Shown: in pieces, positions 1 through 8,223 of the stretch | Position numbering within the stretch: position 1 is the stretch's first letter | Layout: the number at the start of each line of letters is the position of its first letter | Translations under genes and position numbers: made by a program | The notes under the pieces: model-generated | What the model saw: the letters and a program-made list of their open reading frames with translations, nothing else | The model's database searches: none | Told to the model about the DNA's origin: nothing | NCBI RefSeq assembly: GCF_900996225.1 | Contig: NZ_CAAJGL010000068.1 | Coordinates: 1,116,001 to 1,180,000, forward strand | Source: Paraburkholderia sp. BCC1884 | GTDB taxonomy: Bacteria; Pseudomonadota; Gammaproteobacteria; Burkholderiales; Burkholderiaceae | DNA length: 64,000 nucleotides | Reading direction: 5' to 3'

Positions 1-1
1 C

Positions 2-193
2 TATAGCCGCGCGGTTACGGGCGGACTCTTCTTTGTACCCTCGGCCGACCTGCTCGAATCGCTCGCGAATCGCGAAGCGCCAACCGTCACAACCGCTATC
101 GAACAACAGCCGGACAAGTCTTCGCCGGTCGAACCGCGCCACGACGGATCGTTGATTATTGGCTCTCTCAAGGGAATGTCCCAACATGAATAA
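2..193 (+). CDS. Dyp-type peroxidase, C-terminal end only (5' end outside window)
   Basis: The reading frame is open from the window edge and gives about 63 residues. The first part (GGLFFVPSADLLESLA) fits the end of a dye-decolorizing heme peroxidase domain. A flexible Pro/Glu-rich linker follows, then a tail reading DGSLIIGSLKG near the C-terminus. That tail closely matches the short cargo-loading peptide that docks DyP peroxidases inside encapsulin shells. The stop codon overlaps the start of the encapsulin gene by 8 bases, so the two are translationally coupled. Identification as DyP rests on the tail, the linker and the neighbour; the catalytic domain is outside the window. Confidence 0.85.
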   Translation, partial: YSRAVTGGLFFVPSADLLESLANREAPTVTTAIEQQPDKSSPVEPRHDGSLIIGSLKGMSQHE

Positions 194-989
194 CTTGCAT
201 CGCGAGCTCGCCCCCATTTCCATAGTCGCATGGTCACAGATCGAAGCCGAAGTGGCCCGCACCTTCAAACGCAGCGTCGCCGGCCGTCGCGTAGTCGACG
301 TCGAGAGCCCTGGCGGAACGAAACTGTCCGGCGTCGGCACAGGGCATCAGATCGCGATATCCGCGCCGCAGCAGGGCGTTGTGGCGAAGCTCGCCGAGGT
401 CAAGTGCCTGGTGCAATTCACCGTACCGTTTGAGTTGTCGCGCGAGGCAATCGACAGTGTCGCACGCGGCGCCAACGACGCCGACTGGCAGCCCGCGAAA
501 GAAGCCGCGAAACAGCTCGCCTATGCCGAAGATCGTGCGATTTTCGACGGCTACAAGGCTGCGGGCATCGGCGGAATTCGGGAAGGTTCGTCGAATCCGG
601 CGCTCGCGTTACCAGCCGACATCGGCGATTATCCGCATGCCATTGGCAACGCTCTCGAAGAGCTGCGGCTCGCCGGCGTGGATGGCCCGTATTCGGTACT
701 GCTTGGCGCGGACGCGTATACGGCGCTGAGCGAGGCGCGCGATCAGGGCTATCCGATCATCGAGCACATTAAGCGGATCGTGAACGGCGACATTGTCTGG
801 GCACCTGCGCTTGCCGGCGGTAGCGTGTTATCCACGCGTGGCGGCGACTTCGAGTTGCATCTTGGCGAAGACGTGTCGATCGGTTATCTGAGTCATACCG
901 ACGAGATTGTGCGTCTCTATCTGTGTGAAACGCTGACCTTTCTGATGCTGACAAGCGAAGCATCGGTATCGCTGACACTGCCCGAGTGA
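186..989 (+). CDS. Family 1 encapsulin shell protein
   Basis: 267 residues, the normal length for a family 1 (linocin-M18-like, HK97-fold) encapsulin. The N-terminus MNNLHRELAPIS and the segment RRVVDVESPGG are typical of the family, as is the C-terminal region with LHLGEDVSIGY and the LYLCETLTF strand. Many copies assemble into a hollow protein nanocompartment. I chose the ATG at 186 because it overlaps the stop of the upstream peroxidase and gives the canonical N-terminus; a longer in-frame start at 159 lies inside the peroxidase tail. Gene order and the loading peptide next door indicate a shell that packages a DyP peroxidase, probably for oxidative stress. Confidence 0.95.
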   Translation: MNNLHRELAPISIVAWSQIEAEVARTFKRSVAGRRVVDVESPGGTKLSGVGTGHQIAISAPQQGVVAKLAEVKCLVQFTVPFELSREAIDSVARGANDADWQPAKEAAKQLAYAEDRAIFDGYKAAGIGGIREGSSNPALALPADIGDYPHAIGNALEELRLAGVDGPYSVLLGADAYTALSEARDQGYPIIEHIKRIVNGDIVWAPALAGGSVLSTRGGDFELHLGEDVSIGYLSHTDEIVRLYLCETLTFLMLTSEASVSLTLPE

Positions 990-1858
990 AGGCGCATTGA
1001 CTCTAACGGCTCGGGTGAGTCGCTCGCGCGAACCTGCTCGCCCGGTTTGCTCCGACCAACGGCGAGTGAGCGCCCGATCCAATTGTGCGATTGCATAAAT
1101 GAGCGGCCGCTTTAATGGTAGCCAGTATCTCCCTCCCGCGCCTTCCGGGAAATACGCGGTGGTAGATGGAAACGACCATAAGCGTGTCGCCGGTGCCGTT
1201 TTGACGCAGAGGTGAGTTACGTGTGTGAGGGTTTCGGAGCAGCAACGGCTTACGGCGTGAGGTCTTCGACGCGATTGAGCGGATGATTTGCGAGGCGAGC
1301 GAATGCGCGGTGCAGATATATCTCAAGATAGACGTCGTTGAGTTTCGCGGTGTCGATCAGGCTTTAGATAGCCGTGGCACGCTCGCTGCCAGAGTCCACC
1401 TCAGTCCGCATTCGGAAGTACGCTCTTGCTGTACAGGAAAGACGATGGTGAACCGAGGACTACGTGGCCGTCGGCCGTTGAACCATACTTCAGCCGACGG
1501 AGAAGCAACAATTGATTGCTATTATGGTGTCAGTGGCTAAAGAGAACTGAAGAAAGAGTTATTCAATAGCATTCGCATCTATTTCGCTGGTCGTTTAGCA
1601 CGGTTTTGTGAAGAAAACCAGGTGCTATTTTGAATTGCCATCAGTTTGGTTTACCAAGCAGACTTGCATATGACTAAGATACGGGGATATTTGCGCGAAG
1701 CGAGGCTACACGGTGCGTCCAAAGATCGAGGTCCGTTGCTTGAGCCGCCGACTCGAAATGTCTCGATGTTGACGTAACGACTGCTAATCTAAGCTTGGTA
1801 TATTCCCTGCATCTTGGAAGGGAAAGGTCGAGTCGTGGCGCAGTTCGCTCGACTGGCG
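990..1858. other. 870-base stretch without a supported gene
   Basis: Short open frames occur on both strands, but none resembles a known protein or has a good ribosome site. A + strand frame around 1215-1420 reads like protein (RSSNGLRREVFDAIERM) and may be a decayed gene, but I cannot name it. Confidence 0.4.
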
Positions 1859-3358
1859 CTACAAAATTCCAAGAATGCGCCACCAAAAGTAGTCCAGCGG
1901 TAGTAGACATAGCACGGAAATGGCGGCTAGCGCTAGGCAGAGTTTTGCGCCGTCCTTCATCGAGACATCGGCTAGATGCATGGCAATCATCATTGGCGGC
2001 GACTGATAGGGCAGAAATACGGTCGAGAAAACAGGCACCTGTAGCATGAGCACCGTATATATCGGCAATCCGCTTGCGTGCGCAAGTTGTCCAGCGAGTG
2101 GTGTGAGCACCGCGGGCAGCGCCGGAAGAGTCGTCAGGAGACCGATCCCCGCTCCGATCAGCAGGACCTGCATCGCATTCATTGAATAATTGCCCTGCAC
2201 CATGTGCGTCCAGTTCAACAACGCTTTTGCTGTTAGTTCCCCCAGCCCACTCTGGGAGATCAGAGCACCTAGTCCGAGGAAACCAGCGACGTAAACGAGA
2301 GGGGCTATCTGAACCTGTTCCGCGAAGTCCCTGGCGGAGATGATTCGCGTTTGCGGCAGCAGGCAGATGACGCCGGCTCCAAAGCTTACCCATGCAGGAG
2401 AGACCCCATGCCAGAAGTCAGTCGCATAGCACAACAATGAAAGTAACAACAACATGACAAGCATTCGCTCGCGTGGCGACATACACGTGGGTGGCACCTC
2501 GACGGTTTGTGACGACTCGACACGGTCGGGGAAAAGTCGGCCAATGAGCCAGATCAGCGCCACGCTTTTGAGCGCGCCTAACACTGGGAAATGAAGCAGG
2601 AAATACGGCCCGTAGTAGAGGCGTATACCGTAGAGTGTCTGCGCTGCGCCGAGAAGCAGGGAATTGGGGATATTTGCCGGAAGAATTGCGGTCGGCGGCA
2701 TATAGCTCGCAGCCGCGACCGCCATGATGATTCCCGTACGCCCCGGGCGTCCGGGCTCGAACCCCAGCCGGTCTGCGAGCGTCATCGCAATGGGCGTGAG
2801 CAACATCACTCGACCACTTGTCGACGGCATTACGAATGCTAATGCTATGGAGACAACCACCACTGCGGCTATGTAGTGTCGGTAACCTCTAAGATTCATC
2901 GCTAGCAGTAACCGGCTGACCTGATTCGCAGCCCCCGTGGTTCGTATCGCAGCGCCTGTAATCATGCCGCCGAAGACTAACCACCAAGCCGGTGATGAGA
3001 ATCCACTGAAGACGATAGAGGGGGCGGCCACGCTGAACAGCATCGTGAACAGAAAAAACATCAAGCTCGTTAGCGGCTCTTTGAATAATCCGATTGCCCA
3101 TGAACATATCGTGAAGAGCGTGAGAATAGCGGCTCTCGATGTACCTACGGGATACCCGTGAAGCATTGGAACGTAGCCGCAGAGCGTCATAGCTACCACG
3201 AGCCATATCAGAAGCAACGTTGTGCCTGCCTCCCGCTGCGGCCTCGGCGGACGCGTGTCTTCCGGTTGCTTGAGCTTATCGGGCAATGCGGCGTCTCCGA
3301 TCTCCGAAATTTCCGTTGAGCCTATCATGGCTTCTATCTCTCCTAGCGTCCCGCTCAT
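1859..3358 (-). CDS. SLC13/DASS-type anion permease
   Basis: 499 residues with a hydrophilic N-terminus of about 45 residues, then roughly a dozen hydrophobic membrane spans. The family features I see are the AWWLVFGGMITGAAI segment and MPSTSGRVMLLTPIAMTLADRLG, which resembles the SNT-type substrate and sodium motif of divalent-anion:Na+ symporters. ASYMPPTAILPANIPNSLLLG is also typical. The likely role is uptake of a di- or tricarboxylate, sulfonate or related organic anion across the inner membrane; the substrate cannot be read from the sequence. It is divergent from the AraC-type gene with only 35 bases between the chosen starts, so that regulator probably controls it. Confidence 0.85.
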   Translation of the reverse strand: MSGTLGEIEAMIGSTEISEIGDAALPDKLKQPEDTRPPRPQREAGTTLLLIWLVVAMTLCGYVPMLHGYPVGTSRAAILTLFTICSWAIGLFKEPLTSLMFFLFTMLFSVAAPSIVFSGFSSPAWWLVFGGMITGAAIRTTGAANQVSRLLLAMNLRGYRHYIAAVVVVSIALAFVMPSTSGRVMLLTPIAMTLADRLGFEPGRPGRTGIIMAVAAASYMPPTAILPANIPNSLLLGAAQTLYGIRLYYGPYFLLHFPVLGALKSVALIWLIGRLFPDRVESSQTVEVPPTCMSPRERMLVMLLLLSLLCYATDFWHGVSPAWVSFGAGVICLLPQTRIISARDFAEQVQIAPLVYVAGFLGLGALISQSGLGELTAKALLNWTHMVQGNYSMNAMQVLLIGAGIGLLTTLPALPAVLTPLAGQLAHASGLPIYTVLMLQVPVFSTVFLPYQSPPMMIAMHLADVSMKDGAKLCLALAAISVLCLLPLDYFWWRILGIL

Positions 3359-3393
3359 CGTAGGGTGATTTACAATGTCACAAGTTCGTTTAA

Positions 3394-4209
3394 GTGACGT
3401 TTATTTACGAAACGATGCCACGACGTACGTTCTACGACCCGCTGCCTAAGCACACCCCGACGGCCGAAGACCCGATCATGGTGCATCTGCGTCAACCGCC
3501 GGTCGACGGGCTAATTGGTTGGCACCGTCACCCGTGGGGGCAGTTGACATGTCCGCGGCAAGGCAGCATCCGCGTGAGCGTTCCTGGGATGATGTGGATT
3601 GTGCCAATCTACCGTGCAGTCTGGATCCCACCCGGGACCGACCATGAGATTGTCGTCCTTGGGCAGGTTGAGTTTCACGCACTGTACGTCGATCCGTGCG
3701 TGTCGCCGCTGAGGCTTGACGGATGTTTAGTCCTTGAGGTGTCTCCGCTAATGCGAGAGCTCGTTCATTCGCTGGCGGACAAGGTCGATGGGGCCAACAA
3801 ACATCGGCAGCTTGCGACGCAGCTATTAATTGAGGAGATCCGCGAGGCACACACCTTGCCGCTGGGATTACCGCTGCCCGCTGACCGTCGCTTGCGGGCA
3901 CTTTGCACGGCGATGATGGAAGACCCGGGTTCGTCCCGCACGCTGGACGAATGGGCTCCGGTGGTCGGCGCCAGTAAGCGAACGCTCGCGCGATTGTTTG
4001 AAAGCGAGCTACAGACAAGCTTCGGCGTCTGGCGCCGCCAACTGAGACTCGCTAGGGCAATCGATCTTATCGGTCGCTCGGTGCCAATCGTGGAAGTCGC
4101 GGCTCAACTTGGCTACGCAAATGCTTCTGCATTCTCGACCATGTTTCGTCATGCTCTTGGTGTGGCTCCATCTCAACTGGTCAAATCGATTGTTTCGCTG
4201 CATCGGTAA
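3394..4209 (+). CDS. AraC-family regulator with N-terminal cupin sensor
   Basis: 271 residues from a GTG at 3394; an ATG at 3415 is an equally good start. The N-terminal half holds a cupin-like sensor (GWHRHPWGQL around residue 50, WIPPGTDHEI around residue 85). The C-terminal roughly 100 residues hold two AraC helix-turn-helix motifs (LDEWAPVVGASKRTLARLFE and VPIVEVAAQLGYANASAFSTMFRHALG). Such regulators typically sit divergent to a transporter and respond to its substrate, as here with the SLC13 permease. The effector is unknown. Confidence 0.9.
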   Translation: MTFIYETMPRRTFYDPLPKHTPTAEDPIMVHLRQPPVDGLIGWHRHPWGQLTCPRQGSIRVSVPGMMWIVPIYRAVWIPPGTDHEIVVLGQVEFHALYVDPCVSPLRLDGCLVLEVSPLMRELVHSLADKVDGANKHRQLATQLLIEEIREAHTLPLGLPLPADRRLRALCTAMMEDPGSSRTLDEWAPVVGASKRTLARLFESELQTSFGVWRRQLRLARAIDLIGRSVPIVEVAAQLGYANASAFSTMFRHALGVAPSQLVKSIVSLHR

Positions 4210-4919
4210 GAGCAATCAATTTGTCTGCGTTACATCATGTGTTCAGAACAGCCTCACGCTGACTAGGCGTGACGTCTTTTCGGAGCAGCGAGAAACTCTT
4301 CGTCCGTGGCGGATCGCCAAACGCTGCAGTCTCGGTCCCCCGAGATGGTCTACGTTGAAATAAGTTCCGGCTACGCCGTAAAGCATGTCGAACGTGACGC
4401 GACGCTCCGGCGCGTGGTCTAACGACAGAAAGGCGCTCCAGTGACGTTTACCCCTGCGGAGGCACTAAGTGAGCGCGATGTTCAGGAGTGGCGCTTTGGC
4501 CAATTCCGCACGGTCGTGATTGGACGTCTCGTGGCTGCCACAGCGTTGGTCGTCATTCACTTAGCGGCTGGATCGCGCTGGTCTATCGAGAAATTTAAAT
4601 GGGTGCTGCGTCGTGATAATGTAAAAAAACCGTGTCATTTCGCGAGACCGTACGCGTTTCGCCGTGAAAAACTAAGCCGCCGATGCGGGGACTGGGAGTG
4701 TTGCGCAATGGCGTCCTGCAACGGCGACGCGGCGAGTTCCGGGTCTTAAGGCCGGTCGGCGCGGCATGTCGTAGGGGCCAGATTAGGTGCGGGTGCACGA
4801 GCATACGTCCCCCGCCACGCCCTAGGCCATTGAGTAGGAGGTTGGTGCGACTTCCGGTCAACTGCAAGTTGACTGCAGTTTGTCTTGCATAGCCATGGTT
4901 CTAGAAGGGGGTAGATAAA
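4210..4919. other. 710-base stretch without a convincing gene
   Basis: A 102-codon frame at 4441-4749 opens with plausible protein sequence but degenerates into Arg/Cys/Ser-rich text typical of non-coding GC-rich DNA. I see no family match and no clear ribosome site. The stretch probably contains the promoter of fdhE. Confidence 0.4.
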
Positions 4920-5915
4920 GTGGTTCAACGCATTCTCGAAGCCGGTCAGATTGAGGCCCTCGATCGATCGGCGATTCCACGAATCCGCATCCCTGAACGT
5001 TCGGCGACGTTTGCGGCGCGCGCGTCACGCTTGCGACAACTTGCAGGCAACGACAACCCAATCGGCGATTACCTCCATCTGATGGCCGTGCTCGCCGACG
5101 CGCAGCAAAAAGCCATCGCCGGCTTCAAGGCTAAGTCGCCCAGCGCTGATTCGATCGCTCGTGCCCAGCGGCATTCCATGCCATTGATACCTGCGCTGCT
5201 GGGCGCTCGTGACCCTATTTGGCGCGACGTCTTCGCGTGGCTGATCGATGAGGTCGACTTGGGTGGTCTCCGTACACCGGTACCAACGCAAATCCTTGCG
5301 CGGTTGCGCGCCCTTGATACCGCCGAACTCGATACGCAAGCTGACGCGATCCTCGCGAAGCGCTTCGCCGAAGTCGATCCGGTTGGCGCGCCCTTTATCA
5401 TGGCGGCATTGCAGGTCGTCTGGACCGACCTCGCAAGCAACATCGACGCACGCGACGTGCCTTATGTTGGAACTCTTTCGCTTTGTCCGGTTTGCGGTTC
5501 ACAGCCCGTGGCCAGCATGGTGCGACTTGGAGGCGCCTACGAGGGACACCGTTTCTTGCAATGCGAGCTCTGCGCTACGGAATGGCACATGGTCCGCGCG
5601 AAATGCTCGAACTGCGATTCGACCAAGGGCATAAAGTATCAGGCATTGAGCGCAGCTGAATTGAGCTACGAAACAAGTTCGGCAGACGCAAAAAATATCG
5701 CGTTAAAAGCTGAATCGTGCGACGAGTGTCGCGCGTATCGCAAGATCGGATACCAGGAGAAGGACAATGGCTTTGAGCCATTCGCCGACGACCTTGCGAG
5801 TCTCACGCTGGACCTCCTTATGGCAGAGGAGGGATATAGCCGGGCCTCGCCGCATCCATGGTTATGGGCCAAACATGTTGAAGAACACGCCGGACCGGTT
5901 CCGGGGGCCGCATAA
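4920..5915 (+). CDS. fdhE: Formate dehydrogenase accessory protein FdhE
   Basis: 331 residues from a GTG start preceded by an AGGGGG-type ribosome site. FdhE is a cytoplasmic rubredoxin-like protein that binds the catalytic subunit of respiratory formate dehydrogenases and supports their maturation before Tat export. The diagnostic metal-binding CxxC pairs are visible in the C-terminal half: CPVCGSQPVASM, CELCATEWHMVRAKCSNC and CDEC. The N-terminal half has the helical DNPIGDYLHLMAVLADAQQ region of the family. It lies 2.3 kb upstream of the formate dehydrogenase genes, with tRNA-Sec in between, so all belong to one functional locus. Confidence 0.95.
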   Translation: MVQRILEAGQIEALDRSAIPRIRIPERSATFAARASRLRQLAGNDNPIGDYLHLMAVLADAQQKAIAGFKAKSPSADSIARAQRHSMPLIPALLGARDPIWRDVFAWLIDEVDLGGLRTPVPTQILARLRALDTAELDTQADAILAKRFAEVDPVGAPFIMAALQVVWTDLASNIDARDVPYVGTLSLCPVCGSQPVASMVRLGGAYEGHRFLQCELCATEWHMVRAKCSNCDSTKGIKYQALSAAELSYETSSADAKNIALKAESCDECRAYRKIGYQEKDNGFEPFADDLASLTLDLLMAEEGYSRASPHPWLWAKHVEEHAGPVPGAA

Positions 5916-6544
5916 CGCGACCAGGGCGCCGGCGAGTGACCGAAATGACGGGTGGCGAGTTTGCCGTCGGTGGAACGGCTAAAGGAACCGGTGTATTTCC
6001 GGCCTTACTGGACGAATTCGCGATGAAGACGCATCCCTCGCAGAACGTTGAGAGGTGCGCGCGTGATTATCGGGCCCACAGGGCAGATCAATCGAGGCAC
6101 AACTACCTGAGTACACGCGCTGACCGGTGCAGGCATACATTGTCGCAAGGAAGAAAAGATGTGCAACATTCCATTGGATTGGGCTGGGCGCATTTTTTCT
6201 CTGGGTAGAGTTGACTTGCGCTGGATGATTGACGTGCCCAGTCAACAAAAATCGGCGCACAATGCCGGCTGGTCTCTGTGCAGTTGTTCGACGCGAAACA
6301 AGGCTCAGTCATGGCCGGGTACGTCCTCGCAGGTGATACGCTGCCATTCGTCATCCTTGATGGGAGCGCGTTCAGTCGCGAGCGCACGTCCAGGATTCTT
6401 GGGGTTCGTTCATCACTTCGAATATACTCGGTCTCGGAGCGACCGGCGTCTCGATCGTTCCAGTAACCTTTGGTTTTGAAGTACCTTAAGCGCGTCGCCG
6501 AAGCTTTTCATTTCCGCCTCTACGCTAGTTTTGCTTGGTAGCAA
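5916..6544. other. 630-base stretch where selA/selB might be expected; no gene seen
   Basis: Related bacteria often keep selA and selB next to fdhE and selC. I find no SelA or SelB sequence here, only short frames such as one at 6278-6466 with no recognisable family. Confidence 0.4.
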
Positions 6545-6639
6545 GGAAGGCATTCGCATCCGGTGGTGCGGCTGGGCTTCAAACCCAGTTGAGGACGTCA
6601 GTCGTTCTCAGGTCGGTTCGACTCCGGCTGCTTTCCGCC
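6545..6639 (+). tRNA. selC: tRNA-Sec (anticodon TCA)
   Basis: The sequence folds as a bacterial selenocysteine tRNA. It has an 8-bp acceptor stem (GGAAGGCA with TGCTTTCC). The anticodon stem CTGGG/CCCAG encloses CTTCAAA, giving a UCA anticodon. A long variable arm pairs TGAGGACG with CGTTCTCA, and the T-stem GTCGG/CCGGC encloses TTCGACT. The discriminator is G at 6637. The genomic sequence continues CCC rather than CCA, so the final A must be added enzymatically. It decodes the in-frame UGA of the formate dehydrogenase alpha subunit downstream. Confidence 0.95.
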
Positions 6640-7032
6640 CTAAGGATTTGTTGCAAATCGAGATTTTGATTTTGCTTTCCATTGCGGGAATGGAGACACC
6701 TCGCCACGCCAGTGAGCCTCGGATCGTTGTTGGATTTGGGGCGTGTCACTAAGGCGCGCGCCGCTTAGTGTCTTTGAAACCAGCGCTGCGCCGGCAACGG
6801 AGGTTATGAATTTTCAATCACCGATCTTCGATGGTTGAGATCTGTCAAATAGTCGACTTTGCTAGACATGAAAGGGAAGGGCATGGTGTGGAAGCCATGC
6901 CTCTAGGAACTCCGAAAATGGCATTGCGCCATTAGTTCCATTCAGGCCTTTAAAACACCCATGCTGCTGCGTCCCTTACGACCTTTGACGCCACTCGTGC
7001 CGCTGAGACCTCTGATTTCGCAAGGCGGATAG
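6640..7032. other. Region between tRNA-Sec and a leftward hypothetical gene
   Basis: No open frame here has coding character. I saw no clear terminator or direct repeat of the tRNA 3' end. Confidence 0.35.
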
Positions 7033-7629
7033 TCAACCATTGCTTTTAAGGCTGGGCTTGACCCATCGTGAAAAAGCAAGAAGCCCCGCGCGATGAGCTG
7101 GGCGAGGCCTGAAGACAACGTGTGCTAAATGCAAAATGTGACGTATGCCGTAACGACCGCTGTCAAGTAGACTGTCTGGGAATTTGAGGTCAAATGGTGG
7201 TTCCCCAGCGGGCACCCATTTTTTTACGATTGCCAGCATAGCTTCTACGGCTTTGTCGATAATGGCGGCAGAGTCGGGCGAGTCAGTGGTAGTGCCCGGA
7301 GATTCAAGCCCGAATAGAATCAAGAATTGCTTCATTTCTGGATATTCGATTCTGACCGGCAGCGTGACGGTTCCAATCTGCTGTCCATTTTTCTCGATAA
7401 CCAATTGCACGCCAAAGTGCAGTACATTTCCATCAAATTTGGTCAGGTCCCGGATGTCAGTGACAGGTTGCCAGTCGTCGTGCAGCGGATTCAACAATTG
7501 CGCTTTGCCACCAATCAGCTTTGCTTTCAGTGCTTTGAAAAACGCAAAGGCCGCATTTTGGGTATAACCGTGTAGGTTCTGGTGATATTCAAGCTTAGTC
7601 AGGAACAGCTCTTGGACGGCATTCGCCAT
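7033..7629 (-). CDS. Hypothetical protein, 198 aa
   Basis: I do not recognise a family. The first 155 or so residues look like a genuine folded protein: alternating hydrophobic pattern, balanced composition, and segments such as FDGNVLHFGVQLVIEKNGQQIGTVTLPVRIEYPEMKQ split over beta-strand-like stretches. The ATG at 7629 is preceded by a GAGG ribosome site. The last 40 residues are Arg/His-rich and may be out-of-frame read-through after a frameshift near 7160. It is transcribed against the flanking formate dehydrogenase genes and sits beside a tRNA gene, a common insertion point, so it may be acquired DNA. Confidence 0.5.
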   Translation of the reverse strand: MANAVQELFLTKLEYHQNLHGYTQNAAFAFFKALKAKLIGGKAQLLNPLHDDWQPVTDIRDLTKFDGNVLHFGVQLVIEKNGQQIGTVTLPVRIEYPEMKQFLILFGLESPGTTTDSPDSAAIIDKAVEAMLAIVKKWVPAGEPPFDLKFPDSLLDSGRYGIRHILHLAHVVFRPRPAHRAGLLAFSRWVKPSLKSNG

Positions 7630-8223
7630 TTCTTTGCCTCTAGTTGATCGTGTTCGCCCCCGTGGGCAGTTGTAATGGCATCAGCGCTCACGCGCGGCTG
7701 GGTACTCCCCAACTTCGCAAATCAAAACTATTTGCTAAAACCAAGAAGTTCACCGGACGGCGGTGCGCGTCTTGATCTCGCAAATCCGCCCACGGGGCTC
7801 GAGGACGCATGCTGCCGCAGCGGGAGTATCCCCTGTCGTGGGCAGAAGTCTGCTGAACGTGTGTCGCAGGCATTTTCGGCTACCCGCGTTCCGGTGTGGG
7901 ATAGTCGCCATAGTCTCGAGCCACCTACAAGCAGAGCGCATTTCGTTTCCGCGGCAACGAAAGGATTTTGGATATCGGAATTCTTATTTCACGTCCAGAA
8001 GGACGAGTCGGCGGTGAGCAGAGAGCACGTGGGATGCCAATTGAGACGAAAGTTGCGTTACTGCGACGTGCAATTTCAAAAAAAGAGTGATTTCCGTAAA
8101 TTGGATTAGGAATGCTGCCGTCACAATTGGAGGCAGGACAGGAGTCTCGCACTTCAAAAGAAGTTTTTTTGATCAGAAGGCGCCCGCTAGGCGAATCAGA
8201 GTCTTACGGAAAGGATCAAACGT
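7630..8223. other. Upstream region of the formate dehydrogenase operon
   Basis: No supported gene. Several short frames on both strands are of non-coding character. A GGAAAGG ribosome site precedes the ATG at 8224; the operon promoter should lie in this stretch. Confidence 0.4.

Noticed and set aside
1003-1540. Frames after the encapsulin gene
   Set aside because: One + frame reads like protein for about 60 codons, but no function or start can be supported.
4441-4749. 102-codon + strand frame before fdhE
   Set aside because: Starts plausibly but turns into Arg/Cys/Ser-rich text; no ribosome site or family resemblance.
7675-8109. 144-codon + strand frame before fdnG
   Set aside because: No coding character and no ribosome site.
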